Source: Plenodomus lindquistii (taxonomy: Eukaryota; Ascomycota; Dothideomycetes; Pleosporales; Leptosphaeriaceae). Taken from it: DNA of 64,000 nucleotides. Each line of letters starts with the position of its first letter. Within the stretch, counting starts at the first letter, position 1. A model generated the notes under the pieces. That model saw only the letters and a list, made by a program, of their open reading frames with translations. It searched no databases and had not been told where the DNA came from. The stretch covers positions 62,001 through 126,000 of the forward strand of contig JANUWI010000019.1 in assembly GCA_025504975.1 (NCBI GenBank). Direction: 5' to 3'. Below are positions 43,801-57,734 of this stretch, one piece after another. A program made the position numbers and the translations under genes.

Positions 43801-46060
43801 ATATTTTATTACTTTAGTTCTCTGTATAAGTAAAATACTAAAGATTTAGAAACTATTAGAAAATATATTTTAAAAAATTTGTAAAAATCTTTTATAGAGA
43901 CTAGTTATACCTTTTTTACTTTTTTTATTCTTTATATTTATAAACCTAATATATTCCTTTATATCTGTATTAACTACTATAAATTTAAATAGCTTACTTA
44001 AAAAGACGCCTATTTAATTCTAAAAATAGATAATTTACTAATCTACCTAAATAAAGCTAAAGTTTTTAATAACTTTAATATTAAAGTAGTTTTTAATAAA
44101 ATTTATATAGATCTAAAGTTTAAAGAATATACTACTTTCTATACCTACTATAGATTATATAAGTATAAGGTACTTTTTTCTAGTTTTAATAATAGCCTTT
44201 CTACCTATTAAAAATATATAGATAATATACTTATAAATTACTTAGATAATCTCTATACTATCTACCTAAATAATATTTTTATTTACTTTAGAGATATTAA
44301 AAGCTACTAATAGCATAATAAGCTTATACTAGAACAACTATAGAAAGTAGAACTATAAATAGCTATAAAAAAAATTAAATTCTATATTATTTAGACTAAA
44401 TACTTAGAATATATTTAAACTAATAAAGGAATAGAGATAGATTTAGAAAAGGTAAAAGTACTTTATAACTAGGTCTAATCTTCTACTATAATAGGTATTA
44501 AAGTTTCTCTAAAGTTTATAAAATTCTATTAATAATTTATTTTTAAATTTTTTTATATAGCTAAGCCTATAATAGCTTTATAACGTCTTTTAATACTATT
44601 TATATAAATAGACGCTTACTAATATAGCTTTAAAAAGCTAGACTTTTTACTTCTAGTAATTCTAGTTTTATACTACTTTAATTCTAATTAAAATATAAAA
44701 CTAGAAACTAGCGCCTCTAATAGAGTAGTAGCTAGAATTATATTTAAAAAGCATCTAGATAGTAAATAGTACCTAGTAGCCTTCTATAGTAAAACCTTTA
44801 CTAAAGTAGATTTTAATTAGAAAATATATAATAAAAACTATTTATAATTATTACTACTTTTAAAAAATAAAAAGCTAAACTAATTCTAGTTTAGTACTAA
44901 GTTTAAGTATATACTAATTATCAATCTCTAAAGTACTATATAAATATAAAAATTCTAAACTAATAATAAACTAACTAGGCTAAGTTTACAGCTTTTTTTA
45001 ACTTCTAAATAAATTATACTTTAGGTAAAAGTAATAAGTATATAAAAAAATTTTAGTTACTAAAAATAAAATATAAAAGATTTTAAAATAGCTAAGTAAA
45101 ATAATAACTCTCTAGTTTTTTTTAACTCTACTAGGTTATATAACTATAATTATTCTAAACTAGTAGAGTAATATCTAGAGTTATTTTTATAAATAACTAT
45201 TGCTTTCTTCTAACTAACTCTAATAATATTACTAGAGTTTTAGAACTAATAGAAGCCTTATTAAAGGAAAACTAATAGTTTTCTAAAAAGAAACGCTTGT
45301 TACTAGGTTTTAAAGATTAGATAGATAATATACTTTTCTTTATAATAACTACTTTTATATCTCTATAGACTCTCTACTTTATATATAGCTTATTAAAGAA
45401 GTATATAATTTAATATCTTTAGCCTACTCTAGTACTATAAAAAGTTACTAGTTATTTATATAATATTATTACTAGATAAGTAAAAAAGCTATTAATAGAT
45501 AATATATATATTACTATATTACCTACTAAAAATTCTATATAAAATAGACTTAAATTTAAAAATTTCTTTTTTTTACTAATTCTAGAGAAACCTATATAAT
45601 ATTTTATAATAGACTTTAAATTTTTTCTAAAAAACTAATATAGCTATAATTGAATTCTCGTAATTATTAATAAGCTTTTTAAATAAGAAATTATAATACT
45701 ATACTATAAAATAATAAATAATTAAAACTATATTTAACTATAAATATAATAGGTATAGTAGTTTAAATATACTTTTAGAAGTATTATTCTAAACTATAGT
45801 GCCTAGTTTATTTTGTAATTCTAGTCTAAATTTTACTAGATTATAGATATTAAAATATAACTTTTTATAGCCTATTATAAACAAACTAATAGCTAAACTA
45901 AAATTATAAAAAAGTATATTAATTAATAACTATAGCTTTTTATAACGTACTATTAGAATAATTAGAGTAAACTTCTTTTATTAATAAACTAAGCCTAGAT
46001 AATACTTCTATATATATTAATAGGTATAGTACTATACTAGCTTCTATTTAGTTCTAAACC
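40815..46060 (+). mobile_element. Gypsy-type (Ty3) retrotransposon relic, forward
   Basis: The 5' part matches 25290-28460. Downstream, mutated polymerase domains appear in Gypsy order. Reverse transcriptase is near 44100-44360, with YLNNIFIYF standing for YLDDILIxS. RNase H is near 44680-44880, with a VAFYSKTF stretch like the family's PVAFxSKKL. Integrase is near 45580-46060. Stops interrupt every domain. The gag region is not resolved, and a matching 3' LTR was not found. Confidence 0.72.
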
Positions 46061-47899
46061 TAGATAAAGCTAAAATAAACACTATTAAAGTAGTAAGTTC
46101 TATTAAAAACCTAAACTACTAGAAAGCTAATAATCTAGCTATTTAGATATATAATATTTAGGAACTAGCTAAAAATAATATAGAAATAGTATAAAACTAA
46201 ATATACTCTACTATTAACTCCTACTAATATTCTATTAACTAAAAAATAGAATATAAAATCTACTTTTCTACTACTAACCTAGTAACTTTAAAACTAAGCT
46301 AAAAGCTATCGAAACTATAAAAAGGTCTTTTTAAAGTTTTAAAATAAATTAGGTATTTTTATAGATCTACACTTTTTTTAAATTTTAAAATATGTAACGT
46401 TTTCACACCTAATATTCTCTATAAAAACTCTAATAATTTTTTACTAAAATAAAAGGCTCTAAAGCTGCGAGCTACTTTTATATAAAGTATAAAAATGTAA
46501 AAAGTTAAAAAAATCTCTACTAGTAAATTTATTTAAAGTAGATTTAAATATAAAACTAGTTAGGTAGAGTATAATCTAAATTTAAACTAGTATCTAGCTT
46601 CTAATTTTATAGTCTCTTTCTATAAACTATAAAATTTCTATAAAAAGTTTTTTTATTATCTAGAACCTCTTTAAGCACTATATAGATAGCGTTAGATATA
46701 AAAAAAATAAAAGATATATTATTATTAGTAGATAATTATATTTTATAAGTCTAATAATTATTTTATTATTAATCTATAAAAATTATAGTTAATATATTAA
46801 ACTAGTATATAGCTTTTACTAATATAACTTTTAGTTTAGTAAACTAAGTACTATAAATAGGTATAAAAGCTTTTTAAAATTTACCTATTATTTACTATAA
46901 TACTTTAACTTTTATTTTATTATTAGAGGCGTTATATACTATACCTAATTTAAAGTTTTTAGTACTTTTATACTTTAAAAATATTCTTTTAGACTTCTAA
47001 ATAGGCTTATATTTTTTTTATTACTAGAAAAATCTAAAGTTTTTTAAAAGTAGTAGTAGCTAAAACTACTATATATTTTTAAAAAAGCTATAATTTTTTA
47101 TATAAATCTAAATACTTTTTATATAAACTTTAAAGCTTTTTCTATTATATATAGTAGTTTACTAGTATTATATTAGTTACGCTAAAGCTAGTAATTTATA
47201 TAGTTACTATTTATACTATAGAAGCTAATATTTTTATAGCTTAGCTAGCTATAGCTTTTATATTTATTAGTTTAGCTTTAAACTTTAGTACTTTATTTTT
47301 ATTAGCTAGTACAGCGTGCGTAGTAAAGCTCTAAAAATTATAACACGCTACTATAATTTAGTTATATTCTAGTTTTATATATATAGATATTTAAAAAAGT
47401 TAGAAAAAGCTTTAAATAAGAAAAAAGAAATAGCTATTTATTAGTTAATTTTTTTTATTTAGAAGTATATAATAAGTACACTTTTTTAAGCTTATTAATT
47501 TAAATAAATATATAAAGTATTATAAAGTATATATACTAAGACTATATTTAGAGTATAGTTATATATAAAAAGCTCTATAAACTATCTATATAAATAGGCT
47601 AGAATATATTTTTACTAGAATTTAAACTATAAGTAGTATACTCTATTAAGTATTTTCTATATAGTAATGTATTTTCTAATTACTTTTAAATCTACTCTCT
47701 ATAATAGTTGTAAGCCTAGCTCTTTTATACTTTAAAAAATATTCTATTTTATACACTTAGAAAAGCTTAAAAAATAGTAATTTAGAAAAACTAATTTATC
47801 TATTTATAATTACTCTATAGGCTTTATAGCTAAATTATTTGTAATATCTAAAAATAAAGGATATATTTACTATAAAAGAGTAATAGCTAGCCTAGTATA
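46061..47899. other. Unclassified AT-rich sequence, possibly Gypsy 3' end
   Basis: Continues downstream of the integrase relic. No recognisable gene or LTR. Confidence 0.4.
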
Positions 47900-49700
47900 C
47901 CTAGCTCTAGTTCTAATTAATAAATAGAGCTTTAGAGAAAAATATTAACCTAGATAGTACTATTAATACTCTAAACACTATAAGCTTCTAGCTTTAAAAA
48001 CTAATACTAGTAAATAATACTATAATTACTATAAAGCTCTATAAAAGCTAGGTCTAGAACTACTAAACTAAATTTAGTAACTAGAGCGCTAGAGCAACTT
48101 ATATAATATATATATAGAACTAGATATAATAAACTATTAATTTAGAGCTTATAGTACTAGTAATAATAACGCTTATTAAATAGAAAAATTAATACTTTAA
48201 TTACTTATAAAAATACTAAAGTAGAATTTTACTTCTACTAATTATACTATAATAAATATTATACGCTTATAGTATAGAGCACACTTTAATAAAGCTTACT
48301 AGAGAAGAATAATTCTTTATAACTAGTTTTTAAATTAGTATAATCTATATATAAAAGTATCAGTATATAGTATTACTAAGTTTAATAGATAGTTTATAAT
48401 CTAGAATTTCTTTTAAGCTTTATTTTATAGAGTTACTCTAATTTAGGCTTATATTATATACTTATCAATTATTAAACACTTAGTTTAAGAGAACGAATAG
48501 TTTACTCTAGATAAAGTAGCTTAATCTTTTTCTAGCTTTACTTTAAAAAAGCGTAGTTTAAAGAAGCTCTAGTAGTAGTCTAGAGGTTTTTATAACGCTT
48601 AGCACACTAAAATATAAAAATACTAAAAACAATACTATAGAAAGCTCTAATAAAAAGTAGTGCTTTTATAGAAAAGCTTATAAATAGCTAGTAACTAATT
48701 ACTAAAAGCTCTAGACTACTTTTACTAGTAAACTATTTATAATAAGTAACACTACTAAAATAGAAAATCTAAAGCGTTTAAAGAAATCTAAAAATAGTAG
48801 TTTTAAATTAGCTCTAGCTAAAAAGTGTTTAAAAAAACTAAAAGCTTAAATTTAAGTAGTTAAAATATAGTAAAAGCTTCTAAATTAGATACCTTTCTAG
48901 AAAATCTAGTAGCGTCTTTATTAGACCTACACTTATTTAATTATAAACTAAATAGAGTTTACTTTATAATAGATTTTAATATCTATTTACTTTTAAAAAG
49001 TACTATTTTTAATAGTAAAACAGCACTATACCTAGTAAATCCTATAAATAAGTTTATCTCTAGATCTTTTAAAAGGAGTATTACTTTTAAAATAGTAGTA
49101 GTAGAAACATTACTTTTTTCTATTAAAAGTAAAAGTACTTAAATTATTAAATATACTTTTAATATATTTAAATATAATTTTAATATAATTAAAAATAAGT
49201 ATATAGAAGATTTTACACTCTATAGTATTATAGTAGTAGAAAGTTAATATATTAATATAATTTTAGAAGTACTTTTAGCTAATATTAGTATATAGTATAT
49301 TAGATATAATAGTACTCTATACGTAAGCTCTATAAATTAAAGCTTAGTTATTATAAAACTTTATATAAAAGTATAATTTTACTTTTATTAAATATTAACT
49401 AGTTACTACTTTTTATATAATTATAATAGCTATAAATAATAGAAAAAAAAAACTTTACTTCTAGAGGATTTATCTATAAACTAATACTAAAAAGCTTTAG
49501 TATATTTAAATAGACTATCTAGAGCTAGAAGCTTTTTAAATACTAGTCTAGAATCTTTAAAATATCTAGATTAAAAGTATAGTAAAAAAATAGTATAAGC
49601 ACTATTTTATAGTATATACCTAGTAGGTTATATTTTAGTAGCTAAAGAAAAAATCTCTACGCCTATACTTCTATATATTATAGAATCTATTCAATGTATT
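47900..49700 (+). mobile_element. Possible Copia-type gag/protease relic
   Basis: The forward conceptual translation has a Copia gag-like pattern near 48330-48500 (a LIDSL-like stretch) and an IIDFN segment near 48965 that could be a mutated protease active site. No reverse transcriptase follows before the LTR at 50187. Weak call. Confidence 0.35.
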
Positions 49701-50186
49701 AATTAGACGCTTTAAAAAGTATTAGATAATTCTTTAAAAAAATAACTATAGTAGTAAAATCTACGTCTACTACCTATAAGCTAAAATACTATTATAAATT
49801 ATAAAAGTTTTTAAAAACTTTATAGTATTTTTTAAAGTTTAATATAAGCTATAAATAGTAAAGTGTATATAAAATAATAATACTACTACTATACTCTAGT
49901 ATAGAGTATTATAGTTTAGATATTAGATATTAAAGTATAGAATAGAGATTATTATAGCTCCTCTCTATACTTACTAGCTAAATAGAGGTGTAGAAAAAGT
50001 ACATTAGAAAATTATTACTAAATAAATTAACATAAAAAAAAAAGTAAACCTATATAGTAATATTAACTCTAAAGTTTTTAATATAGTAATATAGCTATAT
50101 AATATAAGCCTATAAAGAACTTTTAACCTATAGTCTTTAGATAAAATAATTTAATATTTATTTATACTAGTATTTCTATATTACGA

Positions 50187-50655
50187 ACTAGAAAAGAAGG
50201 AAGTAATAACTATATAGGAATAAAGAAATAAATAACTAGATAGCTAGGGCTAGTATACTATAACTAGTAGATAATACTACTTTACGTAGCGTATATTCTA
50301 TAGGCTTAGCAGAACACCTATATAAAACAAGTTATATATATTCTATAGAATTTTATAATATTTTATAAATTCTATATATTAAATAATAGAAAATAGTATA
50401 GAATATAATAGAATAATATAAGTATATAGAAATATTAAACTGCTTTTATAGTAAATTATATTTAATTTATATAGATAAATAAATAATATATTTAGTTATT
50501 TTAAATACTTTTATAACTTTTTTTAAAAGCGTACTTTTACTATTTTAGTAGTAAACTACCTTTATCTATATATAATAACTATTTTTAAAAACTAATCTTT
50601 ATATTCTGTTTAATACTAGCTACTTTATATTATAGCTACTTAAGAAATTCCTTAC
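50187..50655 (+). repeat. LTR-like repeat, plus orientation
   Basis: This is the reverse complement of the repeats at 51388-51848 and 59738-60208. It starts near ACGAACTAGAAAAG and ends near TAGCTACTTAAG. It is a solo LTR or part of another copy of the same element. Confidence 0.65.
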
Positions 50656-51387
50656 ATTCTACTAGTATAAGCTAGAAAAAGTACGTAATACTACTACTAA
50701 TCTATATTTTTATTAAAGTAGTATATACGCGTATAGATACTAAATATACCTATTAAATAGAAATTATAAAGTAAATTACTTAAAAAAACACTTTAAAATT
50801 AACCTAAAAGGGTATATTAGATATCTAGTAGAATATAACGTATCTAATATCTATAGAATATAAATACTAATTTTTAATAAAGTAGTTATAATTTATATAA
50901 TATTATATTTAATAAAATATTTTTCTATAAAAACTCTAATAAACATAGTTTAAAAAAGTAAATTAAGTAGCTTATTAAGCTTTTATACAAAAATAAAATT
51001 TATAATATAGGTAAAGTATTTAATAATATATATAATTAGCTCTAGAATACTATATATAAATAAAGAGCTAAAAGTAAAGTTAAGCTTCTCTAGCCTATTT
51101 AGAAATTAGAAAGTAAAAATTCTAGAGATATTAAGTTAGTTAGAGGCTAGCTACTAATCTCTATAGAATTAGAATTAGCTTTTTTAGATATAGTTAGCTT
51201 AACTAGCTAACTCTAGAAAAACTATAAAAAGTAAAGCTTTATATAAAGCTTTAGAACTCTAGAGCTTATACTTAAGCCTAGAGTATACTAGAAAATATTA
51301 AGACTAGAATAATCTAGTCTAGATTAGTTAAGTAGCTTTTAGAATTAGTAAAACTCTAGAGGTAAAAGTTTTATAAAGATCTTTTTA
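50656..51387. other. AT-rich spacer between two inverted LTR copies
   Basis: About 730 bp lying between an LTR copy in plus orientation and one in minus orientation. Nothing recognised. Confidence 0.4.
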
Positions 51388-51848
51388 AATAGCTACAATA
51401 TAAAGCAGCTAGTGTTAAAAAGAATGTAAAGGTTAGTTCTTAAAAATAGGCGTTATATATAGATAGAGGTAGTTTATTACTAAAATAGTAAAAATACGCT
51501 TCTAAAAAAAATAATAAGTATATTTAAAATAACTAAATATATTACTTACTTATTTATATAAATTAAATATAATCTACTAGAAAAGTATTTTAATATTTCT
51601 ATATACTTGCGTTATTCTATATTATTCTATACTATTCTATATTATTTTATGCGTAGAATCTATAGAATATTATAGAATTCTATAGAACGCACGTAATTTA
51701 TTCTATATAGTTATTCTACTAAGCCTATAGAATATGCGCTACGTAGAGTAGTATTATCTACTAGTTATAAAATTACTAGCTCTAGCTATCTAGTTATTTA
51801 TTCCTTTATTTCTATATAGTTATTACTTTTTTTTTTTCTAGTTTATAA
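51388..51848 (-). repeat. LTR of minus-strand Gypsy element (its 3' LTR)
   Basis: About 460 bp closely matching 59738-60208 in the same orientation. Shared text includes ATAGGCGTTATATATAGATA and GTAGTATTATCTACTAGTTA. The boundary at right is TTCTAGTTTATAATA, which would be the LTR start read on the minus strand (TG mutated to TA). Confidence 0.72.
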
Positions 51849-54800
51849 TACTATCCCCCCTCTTCTAGCTTTATATTTTTATAAACTAACTTAATAGTTT
51901 TCTATAGCACTATTTATTATTATTTTATAAACGCTTAAATTAATTATATTAGTTTTTTTACTATAGTTGCGTGTTAATATTATATAAAAAAAAATCTAGA
52001 GTACTAGATATTATTATTAAAAAAGAAATGCAGTAACTATTATTAAAATTATATTAAAAAATATATGCTAGTAGAGGTTCTACTTCTAGACTTTTTAAAA
52101 CTAGATAAAAAGCTTACTTATTTTAAATAGTAAAAGATAGAGGCTAATAAAGCTAAAGCTATAGTAATTAAAGCCTTACTTACTATATATTAGAAAAAAG
52201 ATTTTTTTAAAAAATAAAAAAAGCTATTAAAGCGTTATAAATAATAGTAGGTAAATAAGTTAGAAAAATTCATAACTAATATTAAAGCTTTAGAGGCTAG
52301 AGAGATAATAAATTATTAAGTATTTTTTCTAAATAATAGTTTTATACTAGAAACGCTGTCTATTAACTAGAGTTCTTTTATACTATCTTTTCTAGAGGGT
52401 AATTCTAAGTTTAATAGGTTAATAGGTAATGTGCCTAATACTATATAAAAAGTTACTAGTAGTTTATAAAGTTTATCTCTAGTTTCTATATATTTTTAGA
52501 ATTATTATACTTTAACTATTTAACTAGGTATTTTTTATTGCCTTATATTTTTTAATATATTATTATTTTTTTAACTTTAAACTTATTTTTTTTCTATTAT
52601 TTCTAATAGAAAGTTATTTATAATAGAGTTAAAAAGTTAGCTAGTTCTAGCATTTTTATATAGAATCTAGAATGTACTTTAGTATTAGGCAGAAAGTTAA
52701 ATATATACGTAACTAGTTCTTTCTAGTTTTTAATTAAAAATAGTCTAATTTTAATATAGTTTAATCTATAATTAAATTATATTATATAAAAGTTTTTTAT
52801 AAAAAAATATACTTTATCTTTTTTTTTTAGCTAAAGTACTATTTTTTATTTTTTATTAATATATAAAATACTACTATGTTAAATATCTAGAAAAGCTTTA
52901 CTTAATTCTTTATAAACTTTTTTTAGTTTTTTAGCTGTAAGTATAGCTGCTTCTATCTTCTAATAAAGTAATATTCTAGTAAAAAAGTTTAAATATCTTC
53001 TATAGTTAGTAAAATATAGAGTCTATTTTATAGACTCTAAAACTTTATTATTATATACTATCTAAGCTATAGGTAATAATAAAATTTAATTATTTTATTA
53101 CTAATTAATATATATCTATAAGTAAGCTTTTATAGTACAATTTATTTACTTTATTTATTTATCTATTTCTAGATAAGAGGCTATAGATAGTTTTTATTAC
53201 GTTCTAATAGTAGTAAAAAGTAATATCTAAAAGTTTAATATAAATAGCTTATTTTAGTTACTAATAATTAACTTTAGAATACTATAATATCTAATAATTT
53301 TATTAATAAAAATATATACTAGCTATACTACTATAAAGTTTTTTTTAAATAGAATATATTTAGCTGCTTCTATAAATTAATTAGGTATAACTATAATTAC
53401 GTTATATATAAATCTAGTAACTAGATTTTTTAATAGTAGTAGACCTATTATAAAGTCTATAAAAATGTTTTTTTAAAGTATTAAAGGTAGTTCTAGTACC
53501 TATATCTCTCTATAGAGTGCGTATATACTATATTTATTTTTCTAATAGTCTTTATATTTACTAATAAAGTCTATAACTTTATCTTTTATATTTCTAAACT
53601 AGTAATTCTATTAAATTAGTTCTATAGTATATTAAATGCCTAGGTAACTATATATAAAGTTTTTATAGTAGCTTTAAATAACTACTTTCTATAACTTCTC
53701 TATAAATTTAGGTATAATAGTAAATACTACGCTAAATATTCTAGTAGATTCTTATAATCTATTTTTATTAGTTTTAAAAATTATATTTTTAATAATTTTT
53801 TTAGATTCTATAATATCTATTTATTAGCTAAAAGTATTAGCTTTACTATTATTTTTATCTAGAGTATATATAATTTTAAATTTATACTAGCCTAGTATTT
53901 CTAACTATTATACCTATTATCTATTAAAAGTCTTTATTATAGTAAAGCTTATAAAGTTTTTATAATCTAAAAATATTATAAATTCTAAATAGCTTTCTAT
54001 ATAGATACGCTAGTGCTCTAATACGTTAATAATAGCTATAAATTCTTTATTATATATATTATAATTCTTTTTAGGTGCTATAAATTTTCTAGAGTAGTAC
54101 ATAATTAGATATTATTTACTATTTTATTTTTATAATACTACTACGCCTATTATAAAGTCTAATATATTTATTTTAAAGTATAATAGTTTACTATTTTAAA
54201 AAAATACTAATATTAGTAGTTCTATATATACCTACTTTATATTATTAAATATAGTTTTTTTATTTTATCTCTACTTTTAAGCTTATTTCTTTTTAGTTAG
54301 CTTTATAAAAGGCGCTGCTTTTTTAGAGAAATTTTTAATAAACTATTAGTTAAAATTTATAAATTTAAAAAATAACTAGATATCTTTTATAGTTTTAGGT
54401 ATAGGCTAGTCTATAACTACTTTTATTTTATTTTTATTTATTTTTACTCTATAGATACTAACTATATATTCTAGAAACTCTACTTTTTTTTTATACTACT
54501 TATATTTTTTAGGTTCTAGTTATAAATTATACAGCCTAAATATAGTTAGAATTTATCTAATATACTATATATATTCCTGTTTATTATTTAAATATATAAA
54601 AATATTATTAAAATATATAATAATAAATATATCTAGGTATTTTATTAAAATATTATTAATAAAAGCCTAATATATTACTAGAGCGTTAGTAAAACTAAAA
54701 AGTATTACTATATACTTATAGTAGCTATAGCGTATTCTAAACGCTATTTTCTATTCTTTATCTATTTTTATATAGATAAAGTTATACGCGCTTTAAAAAT

Positions 54801-57734
54801 CTAATACTATAAAAATCTTTATATAGGCTAATTAATTTTTTAACTCTAATATATTAGATAATAGGTATTAATTTTTAATTATAATATTATTAAGCTTTTA
54901 ATAGTTAACGTATAACTATAGCTTACTATTCTTTTTTAGTATAAAAAAAATAAAGTAGCCTGCTAGTAATTTAAATAGTTTAATAAATTTTTTTTTAAAT
55001 TAACTTTAATATACTTTTTTAGCGTTTTAAGTTTCTTTTCTAATAGTTTATAAATTAGTCTAATAGTTAGTTACTTTTTTTTTTATAAAATAATTTTATA
55101 ATTCTAAAGTTTATATTTAGGTAATACTACTATATTTATTTTTTTCTAAAAAAGTAGTTTAAATTTTTTATACTTTTTAGAGATTTCTAGAGTTACGTAG
55201 TTTTTTTTTACTTTTATCTATTAATCTAGTAGTACCTTGCTAGTATCTATAGAGTTAGACCTATATTATTTATAGTTATTTTTATTTAGGTATTATTCTC
55301 TAATAATTTTTTTTATATTATATACTATAATTTATTTTTTATATTATATACTATAATTTATTTTTTATCTACTATTTTATAATAATAATATATAGGCTAG
55401 TTTATAGTTACATTTAACCTATAGTACTTAAATTAAAATATTTTTAATTTCTAATTAATTCTAGCATTATATTTTATAAGCTAAAAAAGGCTAAAAATAA
55501 TATTATATATTAAAAAGCTAAATATATTAAAGTCTATATATTTCTAGTAATTTCTAATAATTAAATTTAATTCTATTATTTTATATATAATTCTAGATTA
55601 ACTAGGTATAGCTTTACTATTAATTATATTTATAAAGTAAAAAATTTATATTTTTAATAGATATAGACCTACTATATATACTATATGCGTAGATATAAAG
55701 TTTACTTTATACTTTATATCTATTATAGCTATTATAGTATATTTTTTAAATTTTATTTTAAACTAGTTAAACTTATAGCTTCTATTATGTAAATAGAATA
55801 TTTTATAAAGCTAGAGTATAGCGCTAGTCTAAAAATAACTTATTTTTAAATTTATAAAAGCGTTTTTTATTTTTATACTTTTTATATTCTATATTAAAGT
55901 ATATATACTATATTTAATTATAATATATTCTATTAATAATAGTTTATATCTAGATACGTGCTCTATTATTATTAAAGTTTTAAAAGTAGCTTTATACGCG
56001 TTTATTCTATAGATATTTAAAGTAAATTTTATTTATATAGTTATATACTTAGTACGTATAGTAGTTAAATTAATATAGAAAATATTTTATTTCTACTTTA
56101 TTTAAATAGTAGATAGTATATATATTATAAGTATATAAGCTCTATAATATACTACTATATTATTTATTTTATTAGTTATTTATATAGTTTAAACGTCTAT
56201 TACTTTTACTTTATTAGGTATTCTAGCGCTTTAGAGTATTATTTTTTCTAGCTAGAGCATTATTTATTCTATAAACTTTTTTTTTAAATAGTAGTTTTAT
56301 ATTTTTCTAACCTAGCATGCCTATAGTTTTTAGAAAACCTAGTTATTATAGTTTTCTTTATAAATAATCTACTAATTTATAGTATTTTTTAGCTATTTTA
56401 GTACTTATACTATAAACTTTTTATTAGTAAAAGTATTTTATAGTTTTTATATTAATTTTTTAATATAGCTATTAATTATTATAGTGCTATTATTAATATT
56501 ATAGGTTAGCTATTTTATAAGCTATTAAATAGCTTTTTTTAAACGTTTTTTTATATTACTAAGTTTTTAATTCTATTATACTAGAATAGTTTATATCTAT
56601 AGTAGAGGTATAGCAGCTTAGTACTATAATTTAAACTTTTTTATTTTTTTTTATTTAGTGTAGTATTTTTTTATAGATTTATATTTATTATTTAAATTTT
56701 CTATATTTACTACTAAAGCTTTCTAATACTTTAGGTGTTATTTAATTTTTTTATTTAAAAAAGCTTTTTTCTATATATAATTCTAGATTATAGTAATAGA
56801 AAGTAGTTTTTTATTTCCTATATTATTTAATAAACTAATTAAAGTATTAGAGATATTTAAATAGCTTACTATACTATTAAAGTTAAATAGTTTAATACTA
56901 GAGATAATTATTTATATATTTTCTATATTTTTATTAAGTACTTTAATTTGTACTATATTAACCTAGTATATAACTTTATTTTTAGACTAGTAGTTTTATA
57001 TAAAGTAGCCTTTTTTATTATATTTATAGTATATTAGTAGCTTTCTACTAAACTACTTTTAGTTACCTTTTTTTAAATAAATTTTTTTTAATAATATTAT
57101 TAATGTGTATAGGTTCTATACTATAGCTTTAGTAAATACTCTATTATATAAACTAGTAGGCCTAATAGCTTTACTTATTATTAAGCTAGTATTATAACTT
57201 CTAGAGTTTTCTAGACTTCTATCTATCTATAGTAGGTAATGTTTATCTATAGCTTTATTTAGCTAGTTTAAATTTATATAGGTTATTATTAATATAGATT
57301 ATATTTTCTACTAGGTTATTTAGTATTCTAATAATACTTCTAGATTTTATAAATTCTTTATAAATTTCTAGTTTAAAACTTTATTTATATATACGTATTA
57401 ATATTTTATTATTTTAGTTAAATTATTTTTAGTATAACTAAAATATTATTATATAGTCTATAGTAGACTTAGTTTATTATAATATTTAGATTTTTTTTTA
57501 GTAATAATTAATTCTTTAAAAGAAAAAGATTATTTAGAGTTTATTTTTAAATGCGTTCTAATTTTTAATTAGATTAGTATTTTTAGCGTCTATAATATTT
57601 TTATCTATATATTTATATAAAAATAAAGTAACCTATTTTTAAGTATTTTTTTTTATAAAGCTAGTTATAATTATAACTTAGTTATTATTATTAATCTAAT
57701 TTCTTTTAATATAGAAATAATAATTCTACTAATG

